From NCBI RefSeq assembly GCF_030147005.1, contig NZ_JASLAW010000165.1:41371-105370 (forward strand): DNA of 64,000 bases, read 5' to 3'. The translations under genes and the position numbers were made by a program. The DNA comes from Pseudomonas sp. Its GTDB lineage: Bacteria; Pseudomonadota; Gammaproteobacteria; Pseudomonadales; Pseudomonadaceae. Of this stretch, positions 56,550 to 63,866 are shown in pieces. Within the stretch, counting starts at the first letter, position 1; the number at the start of each line of letters is the position of its first letter. The notes under the pieces are model-generated. The model saw only the letters and a list, made by a program, of their open reading frames with translations, did no database searches and was not told the origin of the DNA.

Positions 56550-56565
56550 TGTTATTTAAATAACA
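56550..56565. promoter_or_regulatory. Predicted DeoR operator upstream of deoK
   Basis: TGTTATTTAAATAACA is a perfect 16-bp palindrome of the form TGTTA-N6-TAACA, the same outer half-sites as the E. coli DeoR operator palindrome. It lies 50 bases before the deoK start, where it would cover the promoter. Confidence 0.75.
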
Positions 56566-56614
56566 AAACAAGAGCGGCACGCTTTGCCTCGTGCCGTAAC
56601 AAGGTGGAATAGCA

Positions 56615-57535
56615 ATGAGCAAGATCGCAGTCATCGGCAGCAATATGGTTGATCTGATTACCTACATCGACCGCATGCCGGCCCAGGGCGAGACCCTCGA
56701 AGCGCCGGGTTTTGCGCTCGGTTGCGGCGGCAAGGGGGCCAACCAGGCCGTCGCGGCCGCCAAGTTAGGGGCTGATGTCCTGATGCTGAGCAAGGTCGGC
56801 GACGACATGTTTGCCGACAACACGGTGGCCAACTTCCAACGCTTTGGCATCGACACCCGTTACGTGCAGCGCGTGCCGGGTGTTTCCAGTGGCGTCGCGC
56901 CGATCTTCGTGCGAACTGACTCGCACAACAGCATATTGATCGTCAAAGGCGCCAATGCGCATCTGTCGCCGGCGGACATCGATGCCGCTGCAGCCGACCT
57001 GCGTGAGTGCACGCTGATCGTGCTGCAGTTGGAGATCAACGTGGAGACGGTCTACCACGCCATCGAATTCGCTCACCGACACGCTATCGCGGTGCTGCTC
57101 AACCCGGCACCGGCGCTGACCGGGTTGAGCGCCGAGCATTTGGCGCGCCTGGACTTTCTGATCCCCAACGAATCGGAACTGGCGCTGATCACCGGTCACG
57201 TCGTGAACTCGCCGGCCTCGGCCCGGGCCGCCGCGCGCAGCCTGGTCACCAGCGGTATTCGCCACGTGATCGTCACCCTTGGCGAACACGGTGCGTTGTA
57301 CGTGGGCGAAGAGGGCGAATTCCATGTGCCCGGCGTACAGGTGGTGGCCCGTGATACCACGGGGGCCGGCGATGCCTTTATCGGATGCTTCATTCACCAC
57401 TGGAACCGCGACGGCCATATCCGCCAGGCCGTTGAACAGGCGGTGGCGTATTCCGCGTGCTCGGTCATGGCACTGGGTACGCAAACGTCTTATCCCGACC
57501 ACGAAACGCTCACGCGCTTCCAGCAACAGCAGTAA
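56615..57535 (+). CDS. deoK: Deoxyribokinase
   Basis: A 306-aa PfkB-family sugar kinase. It begins AVIGSNMVDLITYIDRMP, where ribokinase has a NxDxx sugar-binding motif, and this NMVDLITY form together with LGCGGKGANQAVAAAKLGA is that of enterobacterial deoxyribokinase. The catalytic D253 is in DTTGAGDAFIGCF. It phosphorylates 2-deoxy-D-ribose to the 5-phosphate, the substrate of DeoC nearby. The upstream DeoR-type operator and downstream permease support this over plain ribokinase. Confidence 0.88.
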   Translation: MSKIAVIGSNMVDLITYIDRMPAQGETLEAPGFALGCGGKGANQAVAAAKLGADVLMLSKVGDDMFADNTVANFQRFGIDTRYVQRVPGVSSGVAPIFVRTDSHNSILIVKGANAHLSPADIDAAAADLRECTLIVLQLEINVETVYHAIEFAHRHAIAVLLNPAPALTGLSAEHLARLDFLIPNESELALITGHVVNSPASARAAARSLVTSGIRHVIVTLGEHGALYVGEEGEFHVPGVQVVARDTTGAGDAFIGCFIHHWNRDGHIRQAVEQAVAYSACSVMALGTQTSYPDHETLTRFQQQQ

Positions 57536-57561
57536 CACCCCACCCAGCCCGGAGAACAATA

Positions 57562-58893
57562 ATGAACAAACCTGCGCTGCAACCGACTCCCGATGGCTTC
57601 TACCTGAACCGCACGCCCTGGTTCGCCTTTATCCTGCTGTGCAGCATCTTTGCGCTGTGGGCGGCGGCGGCGAGCATGAACGATGTGCTGATCGCCCACT
57701 TCAAGAAAGCGTTTCTGCTCAGTGATTTCCAGACCGCCTTTGTGCAGTCGGCGTTTTACCTGGGCTACTTTTTCGTGGCGATCCCGGCCGCGATGGTGGT
57801 GCGTCGCTTCAGCTACAAGAGCACGATCCTGATCGGCCTTCTGCTGTATATGTTCGGCTGCCTGTTGTTTTTTCCGGCGGCGTCCACGGCCAAGTACGGC
57901 ATGTTCCTGTTGGCGCTGTTTGTGATAGCCGCCGGGCTGTCGTTCCTTGAAACCGCGTGCAACACCTATTCGACACTGATGGGGCCACGGGAAACCGGGA
58001 CCCGACGCTTGAACATTTCGCAAACCTTCCACCCATTCGGCGCAATGGCCGGGGTGTACGTAGGCAGCTTTGTGATGTTCAAGGACACGGACGCCACCAC
58101 GGAACAACTGACTCAGATGAGCGCTTCCGAGGCGGCGGTTGCGCAGTTGCAAATGATCCAGTCCACGCTCTTGCCCTACAAGGGGATGATTGCCGTGCTG
58201 GTGCTGATCTTTATCCTGATCGCCATTACGCGATTTCCCGCCTGCAAGGGCAATAAGCCCGCTGGCAGCAAGCCCGGCGGTCTGCGTCAGAGCCTGGGCC
58301 GGCTGTGGCGCAACCCACGCTTTACCTTTGGCGTATTGGCGCAGTTTCTTTACGTGGGCGCCCAGGTCGGCGTGTGGAGTTTCACCATTCGCCTGGCCAT
58401 GCAAATGGGCGGTATGAACGAGCGCAGCGCCTCCTGGTTTTTGCTGACCACCTTTGCCGCGTATTTTGTCGGCAAGCTGATCGCCAACCTGTTGATGCGG
58501 CGGCTGCACCCCGCCAAGGTCCTGGCGATCTACGGCGTGCTGTGTATCGTGCTGCTGGCCTATACCATTCTGGTGCCGAACATTTCGGCGGTGTATGCAG
58601 CGGTCGGCGTGAGCATTTTCCTCGGCCCCTGCTGGCCGACCATCTACGGCCTGACCATCGATGGCCTGGGTGAAGACACCGGTGTCGGTGGCTCTTTGCT
58701 GGTGATGAGCATTGTAGGCGGCGGGGTGATCCCGATCTTCCAGGGCCTGCTGTCCGACGCCAGCGGCGGCAACATGCAGCTGGCTTACAGCGTGCCGTTA
58801 CTGTGCTTTATCGTGATCGTGATGTATGCGCTCAAGTGCATGCGCCAACCCGGCACTGTACCGGCGGGCGCCACCGGGGCGGTGGCCTCATGA
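57562..58893 (+). CDS. deoP: Deoxyribose permease, FucP-family MFS
   Basis: A 443-aa twelve-helix sugar:proton symporter. The start PDGFYLNRTPWFAFILL, AAASMNDVLIAHFKKAF, AGLSFLETACNTYSTLMG and RRLNISQTFHPFGA match the FucP branch and closely follow E. coli and Salmonella DeoP. GGAGAA lies before the ATG at 57562, 26 bases after deoK. The frame opening at 57457 overlaps deoK and is not the start. It should import 2-deoxyribose for DeoK. Confidence 0.88.
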   Translation: MNKPALQPTPDGFYLNRTPWFAFILLCSIFALWAAAASMNDVLIAHFKKAFLLSDFQTAFVQSAFYLGYFFVAIPAAMVVRRFSYKSTILIGLLLYMFGCLLFFPAASTAKYGMFLLALFVIAAGLSFLETACNTYSTLMGPRETGTRRLNISQTFHPFGAMAGVYVGSFVMFKDTDATTEQLTQMSASEAAVAQLQMIQSTLLPYKGMIAVLVLIFILIAITRFPACKGNKPAGSKPGGLRQSLGRLWRNPRFTFGVLAQFLYVGAQVGVWSFTIRLAMQMGGMNERSASWFLLTTFAAYFVGKLIANLLMRRLHPAKVLAIYGVLCIVLLAYTILVPNISAVYAAVGVSIFLGPCWPTIYGLTIDGLGEDTGVGGSLLVMSIVGGGVIPIFQGLLSDASGGNMQLAYSVPLLCFIVIVMYALKCMRQPGTVPAGATGAVAS

Positions 58894-59936
58894 ATACACG
58901 TATCCCACTGTACCGAGCGATGTTTGGCGAGCAGGAAAAGATCCTCCTGCAATCCCCTGCATTCAAGGTCAGCGCCTGGACCTATGCGTCCGGTGTGTTG
59001 GCCCTGGGATTGGAGAACAGCCGTGGCAAGCTGGTGGTACTGCCTTATCAGGGACAGATGATCTGGTCAGCCGAGTTCGACGGTTGCAACCTGACCATGA
59101 GCAACCTGTTCGAGCAACCTCGGCCCAGCCCGACGGTCATCGACACCTATGGCTGCTTCATGTTTCACAGTGGCCTGCTGCGCAATGGTTGCCCGACGCC
59201 GGACGACACGCACGCCTTGCACGGCGAAATGCCCTGCGCGCCCCTGGACACGGCCTGGCTGGAAGTGGGCGAGGGCTTTTTGCGACTGGGCGGCTCGTAT
59301 GAGTATGCCAAAGGGTTCGGCGATCGGTACCTGGCTTGCCCCAGCGTCACATTGCGCGCTGATTCGGCCTTGTTCGATATCGACATGGACGTGACGAACC
59401 TGGCCGGAAAGCCCATGGACCTGATGTACATGGCCCACATGAACTACGCGTTTGTGACCGGTGCGCGGTTTGTCGAACCGTTGGGCGTGCAGCGCCTGCG
59501 CCTGCGTACCAGCGTGCCGGACCACGTCAAACCGACGCCAGCCTGGAGCGCCTACATGGCCCGACTGGCCGAGCACCCGACTCAGTTGGCCTGCCTTGAA
59601 CAGCCGTCACTGTACGACCCCGAGATCGTGTTTTTCTTTGATGGTGTTGGCACTGACGCCGCGGGCCAGGCGCACTTTCTACTCGATCATCCCGATGGCG
59701 CGGCGTTTTACACCCGTTACCGTCCCGAACAGTTCGAGCACGCCGCGCGTTGGATTCTGTACACGCCGGATCAGCAAGTCGCGGCGTTCGTACTGCCGTC
59801 CACCTGTGAACCCGAGGGCTATAACGCCGAGAAAGCCAAAGGTCACGTGCGTGTGCTGGCGGCTGGAGCCAGCGCTTCGTTCAGTGTCACCACCGGTTAC
59901 TTGAGTGCGCAGGAGCGGCAGAAGCTGTTGGGTTAG
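58890..59936 (+). CDS. deoX: DeoX-like aldose 1-epimerase family protein (DUF4432)
   Basis: A 348-aa beta-rich protein of the galactose-mutarotase-like DUF4432 family, with LVVLPYQGQMIWSAEFDG, HGEMPCAPLDTAWLE and MAHMNYAFV. It overlaps the deoP stop by four bases (ATGA). In Salmonella deoQKPX the X gene is of the same kind. It probably interconverts anomers of deoxyribose so that the kinase or permease gets the right form; that reaction is inferred. Confidence 0.8.
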   Translation: MNTRIPLYRAMFGEQEKILLQSPAFKVSAWTYASGVLALGLENSRGKLVVLPYQGQMIWSAEFDGCNLTMSNLFEQPRPSPTVIDTYGCFMFHSGLLRNGCPTPDDTHALHGEMPCAPLDTAWLEVGEGFLRLGGSYEYAKGFGDRYLACPSVTLRADSALFDIDMDVTNLAGKPMDLMYMAHMNYAFVTGARFVEPLGVQRLRLRTSVPDHVKPTPAWSAYMARLAEHPTQLACLEQPSLYDPEIVFFFDGVGTDAAGQAHFLLDHPDGAAFYTRYRPEQFEHAARWILYTPDQQVAAFVLPSTCEPEGYNAEKAKGHVRVLAAGASASFSVTTGYLSAQERQKLLG

Positions 59937-60691
59937 ACCAGCAATTGCGCGCCGTTGGCCTGGATGACTTCTTTGTAGGCACGGGGGATTTTCTTGTCGC
60001 TGACCACGTACTGAAAGTCTTCCAGGGCGGCGAAGTGAGCGGTGCGCACCGTGTCGAACTTGCTGAAATCAGCGAGCAGCACGCGCTGCTGGGCCTGGCG
60101 TATGACTTTTTGCTTGACCTCGACTTCGTTGAAGTTGAAGCACGTCACGCCAAATTCCTGGCTGACGCCGGCAGCGGTCACAAAGGCCCATGTCAGGCGC
60201 ACGCTGTCGAGGATGCTGCTTTCGGCGCGGCTTTCAAAAACCTGATTCTTGCGGTGAAAGGTGCCACCGCACAACACGATGTGGCAATTGGGCTTGTTCT
60301 GCAGTTTGAGCAGCACGTTCAGCGAGCTGCACACCGCCGTGAACTCCAGCGCATCGGGAATGAAATCAACCACAAAAGGCGAGGTGGTGCCGCAGTCAAA
60401 AAATACCGTGTCACCGGCCTGGATCAACTGGGCAGCGAGCTTTCCGATGCGGCGTTTTTCCTCAACGTGACGCGTGTCCTGCTCCGCCACGCGATAATCG
60501 CCGGCCTCGTTGCCGACTCGCGTGATATAGCCGCCCAGCAGGCGCAGATGATCGCTGAAATGGTTGAGATCGCGGCGCAGGGTCATTTCGGAGACCTCCA
60601 GCAGCGCGGCCATTTCCTTCAAGTGAATGGCATGCTGGTCCTGCAAGGCTTGTTGAATGAGCTTCAGTCGCTCGGCTTTTCTACTGTCCAC
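59933..60691 (-). CDS. deoR: DeoR-family repressor of the deoxyribose genes
   Basis: A 252-aa repressor. The N-terminal helix-turn-helix (HLKEMAALLEVSEMTLRRDLN, 24-44) and the sugar-phosphate sensing domain with FFDCGTTSPFVV, CSSLNVLLKL and VLLADFSKFD align along their whole length with E. coli DeoR, whose inducer is deoxyribose-5-phosphate. It starts with GTG. It converges on deoX with a four-base overlap and diverges from deoC across 125 bases that hold two predicted DeoR sites, so it likely represses itself, deoC and deoKPX. Confidence 0.88.
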   Translation of the reverse strand: MDSRKAERLKLIQQALQDQHAIHLKEMAALLEVSEMTLRRDLNHFSDHLRLLGGYITRVGNEAGDYRVAEQDTRHVEEKRRIGKLAAQLIQAGDTVFFDCGTTSPFVVDFIPDALEFTAVCSSLNVLLKLQNKPNCHIVLCGGTFHRKNQVFESRAESSILDSVRLTWAFVTAAGVSQEFGVTCFNFNEVEVKQKVIRQAQQRVLLADFSKFDTVRTAHFAALEDFQYVVSDKKIPRAYKEVIQANGAQLLV

Positions 60692-60713
60692 GAGTATTCC
60701 AGAGGTTGATTGT

Positions 60714-60729
60714 TGTTAACTAAGTAACA
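60714..60729. promoter_or_regulatory. Predicted DeoR operator 1 in deoR-deoC promoter region
   Basis: TGTTAACTAAGTAACA keeps both TGTTA and TAACA arms exactly around a free 6-base centre. It lies 22 bases upstream of the deoR start codon, well placed for autorepression. Confidence 0.72.
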
Positions 60730-60734
60730 TCAAA

Positions 60735-60750
60735 TGTTATTACTGTAACT
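60735..60750. promoter_or_regulatory. Predicted DeoR operator 2 in deoR-deoC promoter region
   Basis: TGTTATTACTGTAACT has one mismatch in the right arm. Its centre is 21 bases from that of operator 1, two helical turns, so repressor dimers could bind side by side on one face of the DNA. It lies 66 bases before deoC. Confidence 0.62.
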
Positions 60751-60816
60751 ATCTTATGTGCGCACTGTGACAAGCGCGCCACAATCATTGGCAACATACA
60801 GGCAAGGACTCGTTAA

Positions 60817-61500
60817 ATGAACAATCTTCCATCCGCAGCATTGGCCAAGTACATCGATCACACCCTGCTGGCTCCTGACGCCTCCCGTGAGCAGATCCGA
60901 ACCTTGTGCGAAGAAGCCCGCGAACACGGCTTTTATTCCGTGTGCCTGAACTCGGGCCAAGTACCTTACGCGGCGTCGTGCCTGACCGACAAAGCCGTAG
61001 TGATTTGTGCTGTTGTGGGCTTTCCATTAGGGGCCGGTCTGAGTGATACCAAGGCTTTCGAAGCCCAACGGGCAATTGCCGCCGGGGCAGGGGAGATCGA
61101 TATGGTGCTCAATATCGGATGGTTGAAAGACGGGCTGCTGGACGCCGTGCGCGAAGACATCGCCCTGGTCCACGAGGCCTGCGGCGCCGTGCCGTTGAAG
61201 GTCATACTGGAAACCTGCCTGCTCGACGACAAGCAGAAGGTCCAGGCCTGCGAAATCTGCCGCGACTTGGGTGTGGCGTTCGTCAAGACCTCCACCGGCT
61301 TCAGCCGAAGCGGTGCTACGGTCGAAGATGTGGCACTGATGCGCCAGACCGTGGGCGCCGGGGTTGGTGTAAAGGCGTCCGGCGGTGTACGCGATTATCC
61401 GACGGCTTTAAAGATGATTGAAGCCGGGGCGACACGTTTGGGCAGTAGCTCAGGAATTGCGATCGTGGGCGGAGCGATGACGGCGGCGGGTGGGTATTAA
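60817..61500 (+). CDS. deoC: Deoxyribose-phosphate aldolase
   Basis: A 227-aa class I aldolase of the short (bacillus/pseudomonad) type. The Schiff-base lysine is K157 in [12 protein letters not shown]95 in [10 protein letters not shown] and K186 in GVKASGG complete the proton relay. It splits deoxyribose-5-phosphate into acetaldehyde and glyceraldehyde-3-phosphate, completing the pathway from DeoP and DeoK. AAGGA lies before the ATG. It is the first gene right of the DeoR operators and ends before the repeat-rich region. Confidence 0.93.
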   Translation: MNNLPSAALAKYIDHTLLAPDASREQIRTLCEEAREHGFYSVCLNSGQVPYAASCLTDKAVVICAVVGFPLGAGLSDTKAFEAQRAIAAGAGEIDMVLNIGWLKDGLLDAVREDIALVHEACGAVPLKVILETCLLDDKQKVQACEICRDLGVAFVKTSTGFSRSGATVEDVALMRQTVGAGVGVKASGGVRDYPTALKMIEAGATRLGSSSGIAIVGGAMTAAGGY

Positions 61501-61578
61501 GGATTTTCTTGCTGATAAGGGTGGATATAACTCAACTAAATGACTATTTAGTGTAGTTATTCATAAATTGCATAAGAC

Positions 61579-61703
61579 TGGGGTAGGGTAGCTCATCTAA
61601 TGAACTAGGGGCAGCTCATCTCTGATCGCTATCTTTCAAGTTTGCACGGTATCGTTCAAGAATGAGCTAGGGATAGCTCACCAAGTGAGCCAGGGTTAGC
61701 TCA
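61579..61703. repeat. Array of four short inverted repeats
   Basis: Four copies of a 17-18-bp element with consensus TGAGCTAGGGNTAGCTCA lie at 61579-61595, 61601-61618, 61663-61680 and 61686-61703. The third is a perfect 7-bp inverted repeat around GGGA. They form two pairs, each with 5-base spacing, and ATCTTTCAA recurs after each pair. I do not know this element. Outside it, 61501-61578 and 61704-61750 show no gene. Confidence 0.7.
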
Positions 61704-61751
61704 CGCATGACTGCAATCTTTCAATTTGAGGCAATGTCGGCCTTGCAGGAT

Positions 61752-61767
61752 TTCTCGCATGCGAGAA
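61752..61767. repeat. 16-bp perfect palindrome, copy 1
   Basis: TTCTCGCATGCGAGAA reads the same on both strands. The same 16 bases recur at 62450. It lies 31 bases before the broken antitoxin start at 61799 and could be an autoregulatory operator. Confidence 0.7.
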
Positions 61768-61798
61768 TTTTTACGAATGGCTACCCCGGAAGAATTTT

Positions 61799-61879
61799 AT
61801 GACAGAGCCGATTTACGATTACGACCCAGCGGACTCGCTGGTTATGGAATATGTAGAGTATGAATATGCAGGGAACTGA
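61799..61879 (+). pseudogene. HI1420-type antitoxin start, broken copy
   Basis: A 26-codon frame whose first 15 residues, MTEPIYDYDPADSLV, are identical to the start of the gene at 62250, after which homology stops and the frame ends. The two 45-base segments differ at four positions, all synonymous. It looks like a remnant of an older related antitoxin gene. GGAAGAA lies before the ATG, so a short peptide may still be made. Confidence 0.55.
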
Positions 61880-62225
61880 AAAGCAGAAAGCGTTGGCCAC
61901 CTTGATTAAGGCTGAAGCTGTTCAGTCAATCGCTGCTGCGGGGCTTTTGACTCCCCATTTCCGCGAGAAATGTACTGCCTTGTCGGAAGCGGTCGAGGCT
62001 ATTACAGATTCATCCTGGATCATTTCAAACCGCTACAACCTTGGCCTTAAAACGGCTTCATTTATGGCACGATCGGCCCACGATCACCGCTCAGGAAGTC
62101 TCATATCATCAGTTGTTACGCAACGAGTATTGGCGAAATCCCTACCTGCGCAAAGGAACCTCCAGCTTCACCAAGGAGCATCAGATTGCGTTAAAAGCCA
62201 TGTTTCAGGAAGCATGGCGACTTGA
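61860..62225 (+). CDS. Unrecognised ORF, possibly 5' part of a disrupted gene
   Basis: A 121-codon frame whose first 60 or so residues look protein-like (QKALATLIKAEAVQSIAAAGLLT, then SEAVEAITDSSWIISNRYNLG), after which the composition becomes random (Ser/Arg/His rich). At the same point another frame becomes protein-like (see 62041). A frameshift joining the two around 62040-62070 would give one product of about 130 residues. I do not recognise either part. No clear ribosome site. Confidence 0.35.
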   Translation: MNMQGTEKQKALATLIKAEAVQSIAAAGLLTPHFREKCTALSEAVEAITDSSWIISNRYNLGLKTASFMARSAHDHRSGSLISSVVTQRVLAKSLPAQRNLQLHQGASDCVKSHVSGSMAT

Positions 62226-62253
62226 GCGGATTTCTCCCGAGGTGATCCAATGA
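62041..62253 (+). CDS. Unrecognised ORF overlapping an antitoxin-like start
   Basis: A 70-codon frame with a protein-like, charged helical composition (SYHQLLRNEYWRNPYL, FTKEHQIALKAMFQEAWRLE). It ends TGA overlapping the ATG of the next frame (ATGA), as coupled genes do. It has only a TTG as possible start and opens just after a stop at 61948, so it may be the 3' part of the frame beginning at 61860 after a frameshift. Function unknown. Confidence 0.4.
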   Translation: MALKRLHLWHDRPTITAQEVSYHQLLRNEYWRNPYLRKGTSSFTKEHQIALKAMFQEAWRLERISPEVIQ

Positions 62254-62432
62254 CAGAGCCAATTTATGATTATGACCCAGCTGACTCGCTGGTTGATGCC
62301 GAAGCCATGGCTTTCTTTTTGGCTGACGCTTACGACACCGGTGACGCTGCGTTTATTGCCGAAGCGATGGCCGTTGTTGCACGCGCTAAAATCCGTATTG
62401 ATGCCGCGGCAGAAGCACAGCGGCCATCGTAA
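62250..62432 (+). pseudogene. HI1420-type addiction-module antidote, truncated
   Basis: A 60-residue frame starting MTEPIYDYDPADSLV and continuing with AMAFFLADAYDTGDAAFIAEAMAVVARAK-like sequence (here residues 18-45). This is the N-terminal half of the HI1420 family of antidote proteins, normally about 95-100 residues. The helix-turn-helix half is cut off by a TAA after AAAEAQRPS. No RelE/ParE-type HI1419 toxin gene is beside it. It is therefore probably inactive, unless the short form has a role. Confidence 0.6.
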
Positions 62433-62449
62433 TCTTCGTAGCGGTGTTT

Positions 62450-62465
62450 TTCTCGCATGCGAGAA
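62450..62465. repeat. 16-bp perfect palindrome, copy 2
   Basis: Identical to the palindrome at 61752-61767 and preceded by the same extra T, 17 bases after the stop of the truncated antitoxin. The two copies bracket the antitoxin-like segment. Confidence 0.7.
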
Positions 62466-62538
62466 ATTCGGCCTGGCCAGCCGATCACCTGGTGAAAAGC
62501 AGCCTCCAGAGCCCCCTAGCTCCGTATAGGGTGGTTCG

Positions 62539-62554
62539 CATAATGTATATTATG
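62539..62554. promoter_or_regulatory. Palindromic AT-rich site upstream of reductase
   Basis: CATAAT and ATTATG are perfect inverted 6-bp arms around GTAT, followed by AT-rich DNA. It lies about 170 bases before the PRISE-type reductase gene and resembles an operator for a small dimeric repressor. No regulator gene is nearby. Nothing else is seen in 62466-62724. Confidence 0.35.
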
Positions 62555-62724
62555 TTAAATGTGATACCACAGACGTTATGACGCACCAGCACGATCGCCA
62601 CAACCAACCGCTTCTCCATCGCAGCTTCGGTTCTTCCACACAGGCGATATCCGCCTCACTACTTCTGATAGGTTGAACCTCTGTTGCTTGGCGGGACTCC
62701 CAAACCTACATTCAGGAGAAACGT

Positions 62725-63786
62725 ATGACCCAGACAGCTTTGGTCGTGGGCGCAAGCGGCATCGTCGGTAGCGCCATCACTCAGTTATTAGTCGACAACA
62801 ACTGGCAGGTCGCCGCGCTGTCGAGGCACCCGTCGCAGGCGCAAGGCGTAATTCCTGTCGCGGCAGACCTTCAGGATCCTGCTTCGCTGGAACAGGCGCT
62901 GGCGAATTTGAAGCCTACTCACGTGTTCATTACCACATGGTCCCGGCAAGCCACGGAAGCCGAGAACATTCGCGTTAATGCCGCCATGGTGCGCAACGTG
63001 CTAAGCACCATTCGGCCGGCCAAAAGCGTCCAGCACGTAGCGTTGGTGACTGGCCTGAAACACTACCTCGGCCCATTCGAAGCCTATGGTAAAGGCAGTC
63101 TCCCGCACACACCATTTCGCGAAGAACAGGGTCGTTTGGATATCGAAAATTTCTACTACGCCCAAGAGGACGAACTCTTCGCCGCTGCTGAAAAGGACGG
63201 CTTCACTTGGAGCGTGCATCGCCCGCATACCGTTACCGGCGTTGCCGTCGGCAACGCGATGAACATGGCAACCACCCTCGCCGTCTATGCCTCGATTTGC
63301 AAACAAACTAACCGTCCCTTTGTGTTTCCAGGATCAAGAGTGCAGTGGGAAAGCCTCACCGATATGACGGATGCACGGCAGTTGGCGAAACAACAATTGT
63401 GGGCGGCCACCACGCCGGCTGCGGCCAATCAGGCATTCAATGTCACTAATGGCGATATATTCCGTTGGAAGTGGATGTGGAGCCGAATTGCCGAATACTT
63501 CGACTTGTCCGCTGCCGATTATCCCGCCTCACCCTCCCCACTTGAGAAACAGATGGCTGACGACCAGGCCATATGGACGCAAATAGTCACGGAACACGGC
63601 CTGAAAGAATCCGATATGGGTCGCTTGATATCGCCATGGCATACCGATGCAGACCTTGGTCGACCCATCGAAGTTGTCACGGACATGTCGAAAAGTCGTG
63701 CCATGGGCTTCACCGCCTACCAGGCGAGCGATCAAGCGTTTTTCGACGTGTTCGACAAACTACGCGAGATGCGCTTGATACCCTAG
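62725..63786 (+). CDS. PRISE-type SDR (progesterone 5-beta-reductase/iridoid synthase-like)
   Basis: A 353-aa extended SDR. It has VVGASGIVGSAI for NADP binding, TGLKHYLGPFEAYG with K112 and NFYYAQEDELF with Y144/Y145, the altered active-site positions that define the PRISE family of 1,4-enone reductases. AGGAG precedes the ATG. In bacteria the natural substrates are unknown. It lies between the decayed antitoxin region and an IS end, and its codon use is a little less GC-rich than the core genes, so acquisition is possible. Confidence 0.82.
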   Translation: MTQTALVVGASGIVGSAITQLLVDNNWQVAALSRHPSQAQGVIPVAADLQDPASLEQALANLKPTHVFITTWSRQATEAENIRVNAAMVRNVLSTIRPAKSVQHVALVTGLKHYLGPFEAYGKGSLPHTPFREEQGRLDIENFYYAQEDELFAAAEKDGFTWSVHRPHTVTGVAVGNAMNMATTLAVYASICKQTNRPFVFPGSRVQWESLTDMTDARQLAKQQLWAATTPAAANQAFNVTNGDIFRWKWMWSRIAEYFDLSAADYPASPSPLEKQMADDQAIWTQIVTEHGLKESDMGRLISPWHTDADLGRPIEVVTDMSKSRAMGFTAYQASDQAFFDVFDKLREMRLIP

Positions 63787-63866
63787 GTCGCTCCAGGGCA
63801 GATATTCTCATCAGCGAGTAATCGTCCCGGCAGGTAGCGAACCATTGAGTGGGCGCCGGACTGAAC

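Noticed and set aside
61579..61703. A CRISPR array
   Set aside because: The repeats are only 17-18 bases, spacing is 4-5 or 44 bases, spacers are not of constant length and no cas gene is near.
63573..63821. Additional small gene after the PRISE-type reductase
   Set aside because: It overlaps the end of the real gene in another frame and has no ribosome site or motif.
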